A stretch of 23,381 nucleotides of DNA, taken from positions 1-23,381 of the IMG/VR virus record IMGVR_UViG_3300012354_000015. One strand, given 5' to 3'. The translations under genes were made by a program, and so were the position numbers. Source of the DNA: a virus. Below are positions 8,454 to 14,642 of the stretch, in pieces. The notes beneath the pieces are model-generated. The model worked only from the letters and a program-made list of their open reading frames with translations. It made no database searches and was not told the origin of the DNA. Each line of letters begins with the position of its first letter. Positions within the stretch are counted from its first letter, which is position 1.

Positions 8454-9524
8454 TTATCCAATCCAGGGGCCGTACGGAAGCGCTGGATTAACCGGGTTCC
8501 ATGCAAATCCTGTGTCCATAACACCGGGACTACTCGGTACAAAGCTCCAGTCATCCTCTTCTCGACTCCCTTGGGACGCCGCAGCATTTAGGGAAATCAT
8601 CCAGTTACTGAACTCGTCTTTAAATTTTGCTCGAACTTTCGGATCGACGCTAAACCGATAACACTGACAAATAAAACCATCTTTAATATATGTAAAATAA
8701 TCATCAGGAATCGGATCAAGTACCTGGTTTAAACTAGTGAACTGGGGGATTCGAGCTTGACCAATTGGGGCAATCTGCCATACCGGGCCAGTTTGCGTAG
8801 GCATGGGGTTGATACGAAATCCTTGCCCATCGGGATTGACCGCAGTCCAAGTAACAGAACCGTCAGAAACTGTGGTCGCCACAATAGTTTGGTCTTTCAG
8901 TGTCGGGTAGTCCGGGTCTAGATCAGTAGCGAAAGGATTAGTGCTCCCACAAGTTCCATAACCCGTAACAATCCAAAAATGTCCAAAAGAGTCTTTAACC
9001 TGGGTCACCGGATTCGATGGGGTCGAAGGCCGACCCGTTGGATCAGTATATACCGCATCGGGGCCTGGGTTCTGCAACCCGGTCAAGCTGTCATTTTGAG
9101 CTTGTCCCCAAGTACCAAATTGGAGATTCTTATTTGACATCCACTGAATTTTGGCGGTGTTTCCCGTCTGGGAGTTCGTCAATAAAACGTCGCGCCGTAC
9201 CTCTACAACACGAAATGGTTTAGGGTATTGGGTCGAACTGGTATTATAAGCCCCACAACTTTCCAACCATCCGAGGTTAACAACATTTGAAGCGTAATCT
9301 TGCTGATAGCTGTTAACAAAGAAAGGAGGGATATTGATGCGATTAAATTTGAAATTGAACGGAGACCCTTTAGAACTTCCAGCTAACATCTTGGTCATTG
9401 CGTCATTGATCGCAGACAGAGCAATTGTGTCATACGCTCCGCCAGTCGGCAGAATAGGGGCAGTATCGCCCATAGAACGAGCGATATCTACTAAATCTTG
9501 GAGTTGGTACGAACTATTGCCCAT
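8454..9524 (-). CDS. Connector or tail-tube-like protein, 356 residues
   Basis: It starts at an ATG preceded by AAGGATATT. The N-terminal region (YQLQDLVDIARSMGD ... ALSAINDAMTKMLAGS) is helical, followed by beta-rich sequence. The C-terminal section (FTSLNQVLDPIPDDYFTYIK, DGFICQCYRFS, VRAKFKDEFSNWM) is paralogous to the protein at 6600. Between them lies a module with GYGTCGSTNP ... VSDGSVTWTAV, the same W-ended module that recurs in the giant tail protein. The final 40 residues are Pro/Gly/Trp-rich (PSSPGVMDTGFAWNPVNP). A terminator-like hairpin just upstream separates it from the zinc-ribbon gene. Head-tail connector or tail-tube function is inferred from gene order and size. Confidence 0.68.
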   Translation of the reverse strand: MGNSSYQLQDLVDIARSMGDTAPILPTGGAYDTIALSAINDAMTKMLAGSSKGSPFNFKFNRINIPPFFVNSYQQDYASNVVNLGWLESCGAYNTSSTQYPKPFRVVEVRRDVLLTNSQTGNTAKIQWMSNKNLQFGTWGQAQNDSLTGLQNPGPDAVYTDPTGRPSTPSNPVTQVKDSFGHFWIVTGYGTCGSTNPFATDLDPDYPTLKDQTIVATTVSDGSVTWTAVNPDGQGFRINPMPTQTGPVWQIAPIGQARIPQFTSLNQVLDPIPDDYFTYIKDGFICQCYRFSVDPKVRAKFKDEFSNWMISLNAAASQGSREEDDWSFVPSSPGVMDTGFAWNPVNPALPYGPWIG

Positions 9525-9532
9525 AATATCCT

Positions 9533-9569
9533 TAAAAGAAAAGCGGGCGAGTCCACAAAGAACTCGCCC
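9533..9569 (-). terminator. Rho-independent terminator
   Basis: On the minus strand GGGCGAGT (9569-9562) pairs perfectly with ACTCGCCC (9552-9545) around a 9-base loop, followed by GCTTTTCTTTT. The 8-bp GC-rich stem plus T-rich tail fits an intrinsic terminator. It lies between the zinc-ribbon gene and the connector-like gene and may reduce, rather than abolish, read-through from head genes into tail genes. Confidence 0.75.
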
Positions 9570-9575
9570 TATTTA

Positions 9576-10253
9576 TTAGCGTAGGTTTGTCGAGGCGATA
9601 TTTTCTCGATAAGTATCCGCTGCGTCTACAATACGTTTCGAATCCAAGTCGAAACGACTAAACCGACATTGAACTGAAGTAGACATAGAATTGTTAGTTT
9701 CAAACATTTGCGCTTTAAGATAATCTTCCTGGGCACGTTCGAACTTCGAACGACTGAAGACACCATCTTTAGGAGCAACTTGGCGACCCGATCCATCAAA
9801 AAAGAAATTTGCTTCAACGGGGGGTGCCCAAGTACGTCCGCAACGTAAACAACGAACCCAGATATCACCATTAATCATCTGGTGCTTCATGACTGCATAC
9901 TGGTTACTATTCCCACCAGTACTCAATACGCGTTGATCGCGTGCAGTAACCGTACCACCTTTACGATGGGTACAAATAGAGAATCGATATTGATCCGTCG
10001 CCTCTTGCTGGGCAAAAGTACGACCCTGGGATTCTCGATCTTCCTTTAACTGCTGTTCCTGGATTGCACGATCCGACAGAGTTTTCTTCAAGTCCTGGAT
10101 ATGATATCTACGCTCTTCGATTTCTAGAGCTTTTGCTTCAGCAGCCTGTTTCTGCAATTCGAGTTCCATTACCCTGGCTTTAAGTTCCGCCTCTTTGATC
10201 TGGATGTCTAGCAATTCTGACTTAGACAACGCCTTAGTGTTATTTTCGCTCAT
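9576..10253 (-). CDS. Coiled-coil protein with a zinc-ribbon-like region
   Basis: A protein of 225 residues. I start it at the ATG at 10253, which follows GGAGGGGATT; an upstream TTG in the same frame falls on the ribosome site itself. Residues about 10-85 are a strongly charged heptad-rich coiled coil (SELLDIQIKEAELKARVMEL and onwards). Residues about 90-140 hold C-x-H (ICTHRKGG), then MKHQMING and CLRCGRTW, consistent with a zinc ribbon. The C-terminal part has no motif that I recognise. It lies between an HNH gene and a terminator. A structural or assembly role in the virion cluster is a guess; no family name is assigned. Confidence 0.7.
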   Translation of the reverse strand: MSENNTKALSKSELLDIQIKEAELKARVMELELQKQAAEAKALEIEERRYHIQDLKKTLSDRAIQEQQLKEDRESQGRTFAQQEATDQYRFSICTHRKGGTVTARDQRVLSTGGNSNQYAVMKHQMINGDIWVRCLRCGRTWAPPVEANFFFDGSGRQVAPKDGVFSRSKFERAQEDYLKAQMFETNNSMSTSVQCRFSRFDLDSKRIVDAADTYRENIASTNLR

Positions 10254-10264
10254 AATCCCCTCCA

Positions 10265-10723
10265 TTATTTAACTTCAACTACCTTAGTTTGTTCTAGATA
10301 GCTGATAGCCTTCAACAGCGTCTCTTTCGTTCCATGCTCGGTAACGATACCGTTACAATGAGTGCAGAGAACTCCACGAAACTGGCCTGTTGCGTGATCG
10401 TGATCTACGTGCCAATGATTCTTTCCCGAATCACGAGTGCCACATATACCGCATTTTTGACCTTGTGCATTAAACACAAAATCAAACAATTCTTTAGAAA
10501 CACCATATCTACGTTCTCTATCGGTCTCCCTACGATGTTCTTTATTTTTTAGATAATACTTTTTGAAATACGCGGTATTTTGAGGGCGAAGGCGTTTACA
10601 GCAGGCCTTACACCAACTCATAAATAGCCCATTTCCACAACGATAATACCCCGATTCATCTTTTTCTTCACTACACCGGGGACAAATCTTACGCCCATTA
10701 ATCCACTGGTTGCCCCTACTCAT
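10265..10723 (-). CDS. Recombination endonuclease VII-type HNH nuclease
   Basis: A 152-residue protein. The start at 10723 is chosen because its ATG overlaps the stop of the upstream gene (ATGAGTAG), which suggests translational coupling; a longer frame up to 10813 lacks this. N-terminal CPRCSEEKDESGYYRC and WCKACCKR form a zinc-binding region, a basic linker follows (YLKNKEHRRETDRERRYGVS), then CGICGTRDSGKNHWHVDHDH and the closing LCTHCNG. The CxxC pair around the HVDHDH core is the endonuclease VII (T4 gp49-like) fold, which phages use both for junction resolution and as free-standing homing nucleases. The second copy at 7993 shares the core. Mobile homing activity is more likely than a resolvase role given the context. 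Confidence 0.88.
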   Translation of the reverse strand: MSRGNQWINGRKICPRCSEEKDESGYYRCGNGLFMSWCKACCKRLRPQNTAYFKKYYLKNKEHRRETDRERRYGVSKELFDFVFNAQGQKCGICGTRDSGKNHWHVDHDHATGQFRGVLCTHCNGIVTEHGTKETLLKAISYLEQTKVVEVK

Positions 10724-11426
10724 CGAGCCGATTCCCGTTATTTCGAAATTGTCGAAGAGTTTGGTTGTATCGGTGAAATGCCGGAGTAGTGGCCGGAACG
10801 CCAAAAACCTCATTTGCCTTTTTCTCGGACAATATACCCTTTAATATTAACTGAAGGGTGCAAGTCCTCCACCCGCGATACTTCTCCGCGAGGGGGATAC
10901 CATGGTCATCGAATCGCATAACTGAAAGTTCAGGTGCAAACCCACTTTGACACCAACAACCGACTTCGGGTTCAAGAGCTAATCGCTGTACTATCAACGT
11001 TATCTTTCCCGCTTGGGGGTGAGATCGATACCAACACTTAATCCCAGCCTTTTGAAGTTTACCTATAAATACGCAAGAATGCATAATACGACCAATTCTG
11101 GCCCCTGCATCTTGGTATTCCTCCGGACTCAACCACTGATATTCTTTTACCGCCTCAGCACTCAATTCTTTCTGTCTAGCAAGCTGCTCTTTTGTTTCAG
11201 AAGACGCTTCAGCATCACTTACGCGAGACGCATACTCAGCCATCGCTTCAAGCAACGCGGGATCATCCCCGCCAAATTCTTGATCGTAAGTTTCCCATGG
11301 GGCTTTCTCGGAAGCCCGTGTCCCTTGTAACTTTTTAATTTCTTCCGGGGATAATCCAGAATCGACCGCTAACGGAGCCGCTTCTTCCCATCGCTGCATA
11401 TAATCGTCATTGGATACAAAACTCAA
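10716..11426 (-). CDS. Conserved phage-type protein of unknown function
   Basis: A 236-residue protein starting at a TTG (11426) with GGAGGAGCC directly upstream; no better start exists nearby. The first 115 residues are acidic and helical (MQRWEEAAPLAVDSGLSPEE ... LARQKELSAEAVKEY). The second half is more basic and mixed, with GARIGRIMHSCVFIGKLQKA, WCQSGFAPELSVMRFDDHG and YRGWRTCTLQLILKG, the last reminiscent of small DNA- or capsid-associated phage proteins. Its 3' end overlaps the HNH gene by eight bases. Nothing visible indicates catalysis. Function unknown. Confidence 0.7.
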   Translation of the reverse strand: MSFVSNDDYMQRWEEAAPLAVDSGLSPEEIKKLQGTRASEKAPWETYDQEFGGDDPALLEAMAEYASRVSDAEASSETKEQLARQKELSAEAVKEYQWLSPEEYQDAGARIGRIMHSCVFIGKLQKAGIKCWYRSHPQAGKITLIVQRLALEPEVGCWCQSGFAPELSVMRFDDHGIPLAEKYRGWRTCTLQLILKGILSEKKANEVFGVPATTPAFHRYNQTLRQFRNNGNRLDE

Positions 11427-11549
11427 GGCTCCTCCAATTTAAATTGTCGGCTTCACTCCAACCAAATTGAAGAAGCCCTGTCTTAATGCTGTGGGTCAGT
11501 CTGTGATACGTTCATGAGGCGAATTCAGTACTGGCGTTTTCCCCGCGTC

Positions 11550-11834
11550 TTAAGCCGTGGGTTCCACTGGCGTCACACCCCCAGGTAATCCACCTTCGGG
11601 AGTAACGTCACTCTTGGCATCAAAATCTCCACTACAAAATCTCTTGAATAGGTCGTCGTTGGCTTGCGCGACAGCCACTTGGTTTTGCAAACTTGTGATA
11701 GTCTGGCGAAGAATACTATTGACTTTTCTCAACAATCGATTGCTGGCCTTGAGAGTTATTGATTCATTCTGCAAAATATCTGTTGACTCGATCAAAGCCG
11801 CGATAACCTGGTCTTTATCTACTGTTGGTTCCAT
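11550..11834 (-). CDS. Small coiled-coil protein
   Basis: A 94-residue protein starting at the ATG at 11834 with GGAGGAGATC immediately upstream; a TTG four codons earlier would overlap that ribosome site. Residues about 5-65 form an amphipathic helix with heptads of Leu/Ile (VIAALIESTDILQNES ... ILRQTITSLQNQVAVAQ), followed by a Gly/Pro-rich tail (EGGLPGGVTPVEP). A perfect hairpin lies just upstream. A structural, oligomeric role is likely, but I do not recognise a family. The 115 bases downstream of it, to 11427, hold only the next gene's ribosome site and a 6-bp inverted repeat. Confidence 0.6.
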   Translation of the reverse strand: MEPTVDKDQVIAALIESTDILQNESITLKASNRLLRKVNSILRQTITSLQNQVAVAQANDDLFKRFCSGDFDAKSDVTPEGGLPGGVTPVEPTA

Positions 11835-11862
11835 GATCTCCTCCAATCATGCCGCAAATAAC

Positions 11863-11890
11863 GGAGGCTCCTATTTTCGTAGGAGCCTCC
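11863..11890 (-). terminator. Perfect 11-bp hairpin, probable terminator or processing site
   Basis: GGAGGCTCCTA (11863-11873) pairs with TAGGAGCCTCC (11880-11890) around a 6-base loop. On the minus strand it is followed by GTTATTTGC, a weak T tract, so it may terminate partially or stabilise the 3' end of the abundant decoration-protein message that ends 24 bases upstream. Confidence 0.6.
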
Positions 11891-11914
11891 AAACTGAAAT
11901 AACTCAACCCGTAA

Positions 11915-12484
11915 TTAAGGGATCACAGTTACAACAACCTGTACATAGATCATATCGAATGGGTTTCCCGTACCGCTTGAGTCACCATTAGTGTTATCAA
12001 ATGTAGGAAATTGACACTCGATGATTGCTTGTCCAGGAGCCAATGCGGTAATAGTGAACACTTCATTACCCGCTGACACTGTAGCTTCAGTGACCGAAGC
12101 AACATCCGGATCATATCCGGCGAAATTGCTCGGATTGTACCACTCAGGATCACCCGCACTTGGATTGTTGTAGGACTTCACAACAATATTATTCACCGGG
12201 GTGTACGCGCTATTCGCAACATCTTTCAATGCAGCGGTGACCGCGAGTGACGACGCATACCCACCAGCGGCGGAAACGCTCAACGTCAAAGAATACTGGG
12301 CAACTGGCTTAGTTCCAGAAGCTGCCGTACCGGGGCCGATACCCTGGCCGTTACCACCATCAGTTTTATTCGCCCCACCGCTGGAGTTATGAATAATCGA
12401 ACTCCCGCTCGTTCCAGACAAAGTTACATATGCAGCCACATTCAAACCATCAGTCGGATTGTGCTGCGGACTAGGATTTGCCAT
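11915..12484 (-). CDS. Capsid decoration-like protein with Ig-like C-terminus
   Basis: A 189-residue protein with the start taken at ATG 12484 (MANPSPQHNPTDGL); an in-frame ATG at 12520 would extend it by 12 residues into the divergent promoter region. The N-terminal half is Gly/Ser/Thr-rich (GGANKTDGGNGQGIGPGT). The C-terminal half alternates strands and ends with VFTITALAPGQAIIECQFP ... MIYVQVVVTVIP, close to group 2 bacterial Ig-like (BIG2) domains, where A..PG.A.I is the hallmark. It lies directly downstream of the major capsid gene, the usual place for head decoration proteins, apart from the inserted HNH gene. Decoration role is inferred; an Ig-like domain is well supported by pattern. 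Confidence 0.7.
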   Translation of the reverse strand: MANPSPQHNPTDGLNVAAYVTLSGTSGSSIIHNSSGGANKTDGGNGQGIGPGTAASGTKPVAQYSLTLSVSAAGGYASSLAVTAALKDVANSAYTPVNNIVVKSYNNPSAGDPEWYNPSNFAGYDPDVASVTEATVSAGNEVFTITALAPGQAIIECQFPTFDNTNGDSSGTGNPFDMIYVQVVVTVIP

Positions 12485-12504
12485 CTTGTTCTTCCATTTC
12501 TGCG

Positions 12505-12533
12505 TTGACAATAGACGCATCTTCTGCTAATAT
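12505..12533 (+). promoter_or_regulatory. Consensus sigma-70 promoter for the plus-strand HNH gene
   Basis: Plus-strand TTGACA (12505-12510) is a perfect -35 box, followed after exactly 17 bases by TAATAT (12528-12533), one base from consensus. Start of transcription is expected about seven bases downstream, at 12539-12541, which coincides with the ATG at 12540. No Shine-Dalgarno sequence lies between, so the message is predicted to be leaderless. Confidence 0.82.
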
Positions 12534-12539
12534 TAAGCT

Positions 12540-13091
12540 ATGAAAAAACTCAATCTAGCGGGTCAAACTCTATCCTCTGGTGTTATTGTCACAACATCAG
12601 CGGGCGTTTCCATTCATGGTAAAACTCAATGGAACTGCGTGTGCCCGTGCGGGAAAGGCTTTATCGCCCTCGGAAGTGAACTCCGCAACAACCACACACG
12701 AAGCTGTGGTTGTTATTCTCGCAGTGGAACCTTCGTCACGAAACATGGTCATCGCAGCGTCACAAAAGGAAGCAATAAGCAATCCCCGATATACACGCTT
12801 TGGATAAACATCATAGCTCGATGCAGCAATCCGTTATACCCGCACTGGGCGGATTACGGTGGTCGCGGCATTACGTTCAATTCCGAATGGAACAATTTCA
12901 AAAAATTCTTAAACGATATCGAGAATTCTATCGGGCCAAAACCGCCCCTAGTTAAAGGCTATGAGCGGTATTGGTCGATAGATAGAATCAACAACGACGG
13001 TAATTACGAATTAGGAAATGTTCGTTGGGCTAATCCAATCGAACAAGCTAACAATCGTCGTCACAGACGTTGGCACAAGCGTCCTTCCTAA
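12540..13091 (+). CDS. HNH homing endonuclease, encoded on the opposite strand
   Basis: A 183-residue protein on the plus strand, the only convincing gene there. The N-terminal region has WNCVCPCGKGFIALGSEL and RSCGC, a zinc-binding module. The middle has PIYTLWINIIARCSNP and DYGGRGITFNSEWNNFKKF, and the C-terminal region has SIDRINNDGNYELGNVRWA, the hallmark of a phage HNH family (DRI.NDGNY..GN.RWA) often linked to AP2 DNA-binding domains. It is wedged between the major capsid gene, towards which it converges (15 bases apart), and the decoration gene, from which it diverges. It has its own strong promoter and no visible terminator. Free-standing homing is the most likely role. Confidence 0.9.
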   Translation: MKKLNLAGQTLSSGVIVTTSAGVSIHGKTQWNCVCPCGKGFIALGSELRNNHTRSCGCYSRSGTFVTKHGHRSVTKGSNKQSPIYTLWINIIARCSNPLYPHWADYGGRGITFNSEWNNFKKFLNDIENSIGPKPPLVKGYERYWSIDRINNDGNYELGNVRWANPIEQANNRRHRRWHKRPS

Positions 13092-13106
13092 GTTGTTGAA
13101 AACAAA

Positions 13107-13874
13107 TCAGGAAATCGCGCTAGCCGCGTCGATTTGACGCATACGAATTGTGGTATCCGGGCCGAGGCTGGTCGTGAAATGAACTCTGTAAGAAGTCCAT
13201 CCAGGGATCAGACCTTCGGGGTCAGCAACAGTCGGTTCAGCATTCTGAACGATGTTGCACTTAATGTTGCGCCAATCTCCATCACCGAACGACGTATCGT
13301 TCTGTGCGCCAAGATTGATAGCGAACACACCGTCACGCCCGAAGATGTAAGTCCGGAGTGCGGTCAACCCGGTCACACCCTTATAGTTCGAGGTGCGAGT
13401 AACCAGATTGGTCTGGAAGAAGTGAACGCCAGACGACGGCAATTCGATTACTTCCTCAAGATCAACACTAACCAATTCGTCCATCTTCGCCTGGCCCACA
13501 GGGGTGTGCTTCAGGATATCGATGGGAGAATCGTTGCTGTTGTCGGCAAGAACATCGCCAAGAGCGAACGGGTGGATCACACCAACGAACGACTTGGTAG
13601 CTTCGTCAAAAGGACGAACACTACGACCCGCCAGCGACTGAACGCTGTTACGAATCTGGGACAAGCTCAGAGCCGTAAAAGCCGAAGTGCTGGTGGCCGC
13701 CAATTGAACCAGCACGCTGGAATCAATACTGGAAGCTCCATCAGCCGTTGCACGCACAAGTGCGCTCAACGATTCGCCAAGACGATACGACATTTCTTTC
13801 GCCACATTCTCGACGGTGTTGTCGATGGCGGTTGCCAGAGACAGGGACGAGAAGTTTGCGTAATCGGCATATTC
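13107..13874 (-). CDS. Major capsid protein, exon 3 (residues 89-343)
   Basis: This is the main part of the shell protein. It reads EYADYANFSSLSLATAIDNT, then VAKEMSYRLGESLSALVRAT, RSVRPFDEATKSFVGVIHPF, FGRDGVFAINLG and GDGDWRNIK, ending TTIRMRQIDAASAIS and TGA. The GxYADYxNxS and GVIHPF/DxxxDxxN patterns fit HK97-fold capsid proteins of environmental phages. A TTG at 13877 can mimic a start, but there is no ribosome site and the first codons belong to the intron end. Joining to exon 2 after GGT and starting at GAA (13874) gives ATIG-EYADY in frame. With exons 1 and 2 the protein is 343 residues, normal for the family. Position after portal and scaffold supports the call. Confidence 0.9.
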   Translation of the reverse strand, partial: EYADYANFSSLSLATAIDNTVENVAKEMSYRLGESLSALVRATADGASSIDSSVLVQLAATSTSAFTALSLSQIRNSVQSLAGRSVRPFDEATKSFVGVIHPFALGDVLADNSNDSPIDILKHTPVGQAKMDELVSVDLEEVIELPSSGVHFFQTNLVTRTSNYKGVTGLTALRTYIFGRDGVFAINLGAQNDTSFGDGDWRNIKCNIVQNAEPTVADPEGLIPGWTSYRVHFTTSLGPDTTIRMRQIDAASAIS

Positions 13875-14494
13875 CAAATGTGTTTAGGGCTGCAACGTTC
13901 CCGTTGCACCACTCTCACGGTCGCCCGTGAGTTCGGGCTGTATCTTTACGGAATCTTGTTCCGCAATCTGCATATCAGTCTCTACGGTTGGCCCACGTTT
14001 ATTAAGGGTGTGCATTTTTTGATAAAGAGTCTCTCTGAGTTCCGGACATCTCTGTTCGCTCAGACGAAAAAACTCTACCAGCACTTTTGCCTGTTCTCGT
14101 TTAATAATCAGATATGGCATAAGTCCGAGGAGAAATATCTCCTTTGACTTCGCATTACCCGAAAAATACCAAGAATACGCAACGGAATGCTTTTCAGACT
14201 TCGGCTTGTGAACGTGTATGTTCCCGCCGAAATGCTCGACTAACCATTTCATCAGACGCTTGTCCGTGTTCTTAACATGGATGCGACCATAATAGTTATC
14301 GTACGACCCTCTATCTGACCGAGAGATAATCAAACAGCCTTCGCCGTCGATAATCCCCGCAAGATAGATAACGTGATTTTTCTTCATTTGACCCATCCTT
14401 CCGGATTATTAAGCAGGGTTTAGCCTTACCACGGTATTGTCTCATTTCTGAGAGTTTCACCGTTATAGCAGATTTTGCATCGGCAAATATGTTT
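13875..14494 (-). other. Group I intron (620 nt) within the major capsid gene
   Basis: Splice sites are set by pairing. Exon AUCGGU (14500-14495) pairs with GCCGAU (14484-14479) as P1 with U-G at the 5' site; exon 3 GAAUAU pairs with AUAUUU (14490-14485) as P10; the intron ends in G (13875). The core is visible: P3 AAUCUGC (14474-14468) with GCAGAUU (13971-13965); P4 ACGGU (14463-14459) with ACCGU (14435-14431); P5 UCUC/GAGA; P8 GCGGAA/UUCCGU (13964-13948); probable P7 GACUG (13980-13976) with CAGCC (13940-13936), which contains one A-C mismatch. Two 3' hairpins of 7 bp have GNRA loops (13931-13914, GCGA; 13908-13891, GGAA). The segment ACGGUGAAACUCUC...GACAAUACCGUG matches the usual group I P4-P5 pattern. 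Splicing restores the capsid frame. Confidence 0.9.
13884..14387 (-). CDS. Intron-encoded LAGLIDADG homing endonuclease
   Basis: About 167 residues from the ATG at 14387, which has GGAAGG nine bases upstream; an ATG at 14396 directly abuts that site and is less likely. The motif LAGIIDGEG at residues 9-17 is the catalytic and dimer helix of the family. RIHVKNTDKRLMKWLVEHFGG, then AYSWYFSGNAKSKEIFLL and LMPYLIIKREQAKVLVEF follow the usual order. Only one motif is present, so it should act as a homodimer. It would cut intronless capsid alleles near the exon 2-exon 3 junction. The last 30 or so codons coincide with P7, P3, P8 and P9 of the ribozyme, so the C-terminal residues (ELTGDRESGATGTLQP) are probably dictated by RNA folding. 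Confidence 0.9.
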   Translation of the reverse strand: MKKNHVIYLAGIIDGEGCLIISRSDRGSYDNYYGRIHVKNTDKRLMKWLVEHFGGNIHVHKPKSEKHSVAYSWYFSGNAKSKEIFLLGLMPYLIIKREQAKVLVEFFRLSEQRCPELRETLYQKMHTLNKRGPTVETDMQIAEQDSVKIQPELTGDRESGATGTLQP

Positions 14495-14597
14495 ACCGAT
14501 GGTCGCAGTCGTGGTCAGCACGGACACCGACAAAGAGGAACCAACAGTTCCTTCAGTAGTCTGGTTAGTGTTCGCAGCCAACGGAACGTACATGAAC
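14495..14597 (-). CDS. Major capsid protein, exon 2 (residues 54-88)
   Basis: These 103 bases encode FMYVPLAANTNQTTEGTVGS and on to VLTTTATIG, the strongly conserved N-arm and E-loop-like region of this capsid family (..PLAANT...TEGTVGSSL...). The reading frame has no start of its own and closes at TGG TAA at 14430-14428 inside the intron. Its first base (G, 14597) completes a split codon AT|G with exon 1, and its last codon is GGT before the group I 5' splice site. Its opening bases pair with the 45-nt element (P10), and its closing bases pair with the 620-nt intron (P1), so this short exon serves both interruptions. Confidence 0.85.
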
Positions 14598-14642
14598 CAA
14601 TAACGTTCTCGACTTTGACTTACGAGACATTCATGTTATAGA
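14598..14642 (-). other. 45-nt interruption with group I splice-site anatomy but no core
   Basis: These bases separate two conserved parts of the capsid gene and contain an in-frame TAA (14638-14636). Upstream exon UACGAGAU (14650-14643) pairs with GUCUCGUA (14628-14621) as an 8-bp P1 whose last pair is U-G at the 5' boundary. Immediately 5' of that strand, CAUGAAU (14635-14629) pairs with the first seven bases of exon 2, GUUCAUG, as a P10. The element ends in G (14598). This is the same geometry as the neighbouring intron, and removal gives in-frame SGNQYE-M-FMYVPL. Only 23 bases lie between P1 and the 3' end, far too few for P3-P8. A competing hairpin TCTCG/CGAGA (14627-14607) is also possible. 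Excision is inferred, not shown. Confidence 0.6.

Noticed and set aside
13134-14147. Long plus-strand frame (337 codons) over the capsid gene and intron
   Set aside because: It is antisense to capsid exon 3 and the LAGLIDADG gene, whose products are clearly recognisable; no ribosome site and composition unlike the neighbours.
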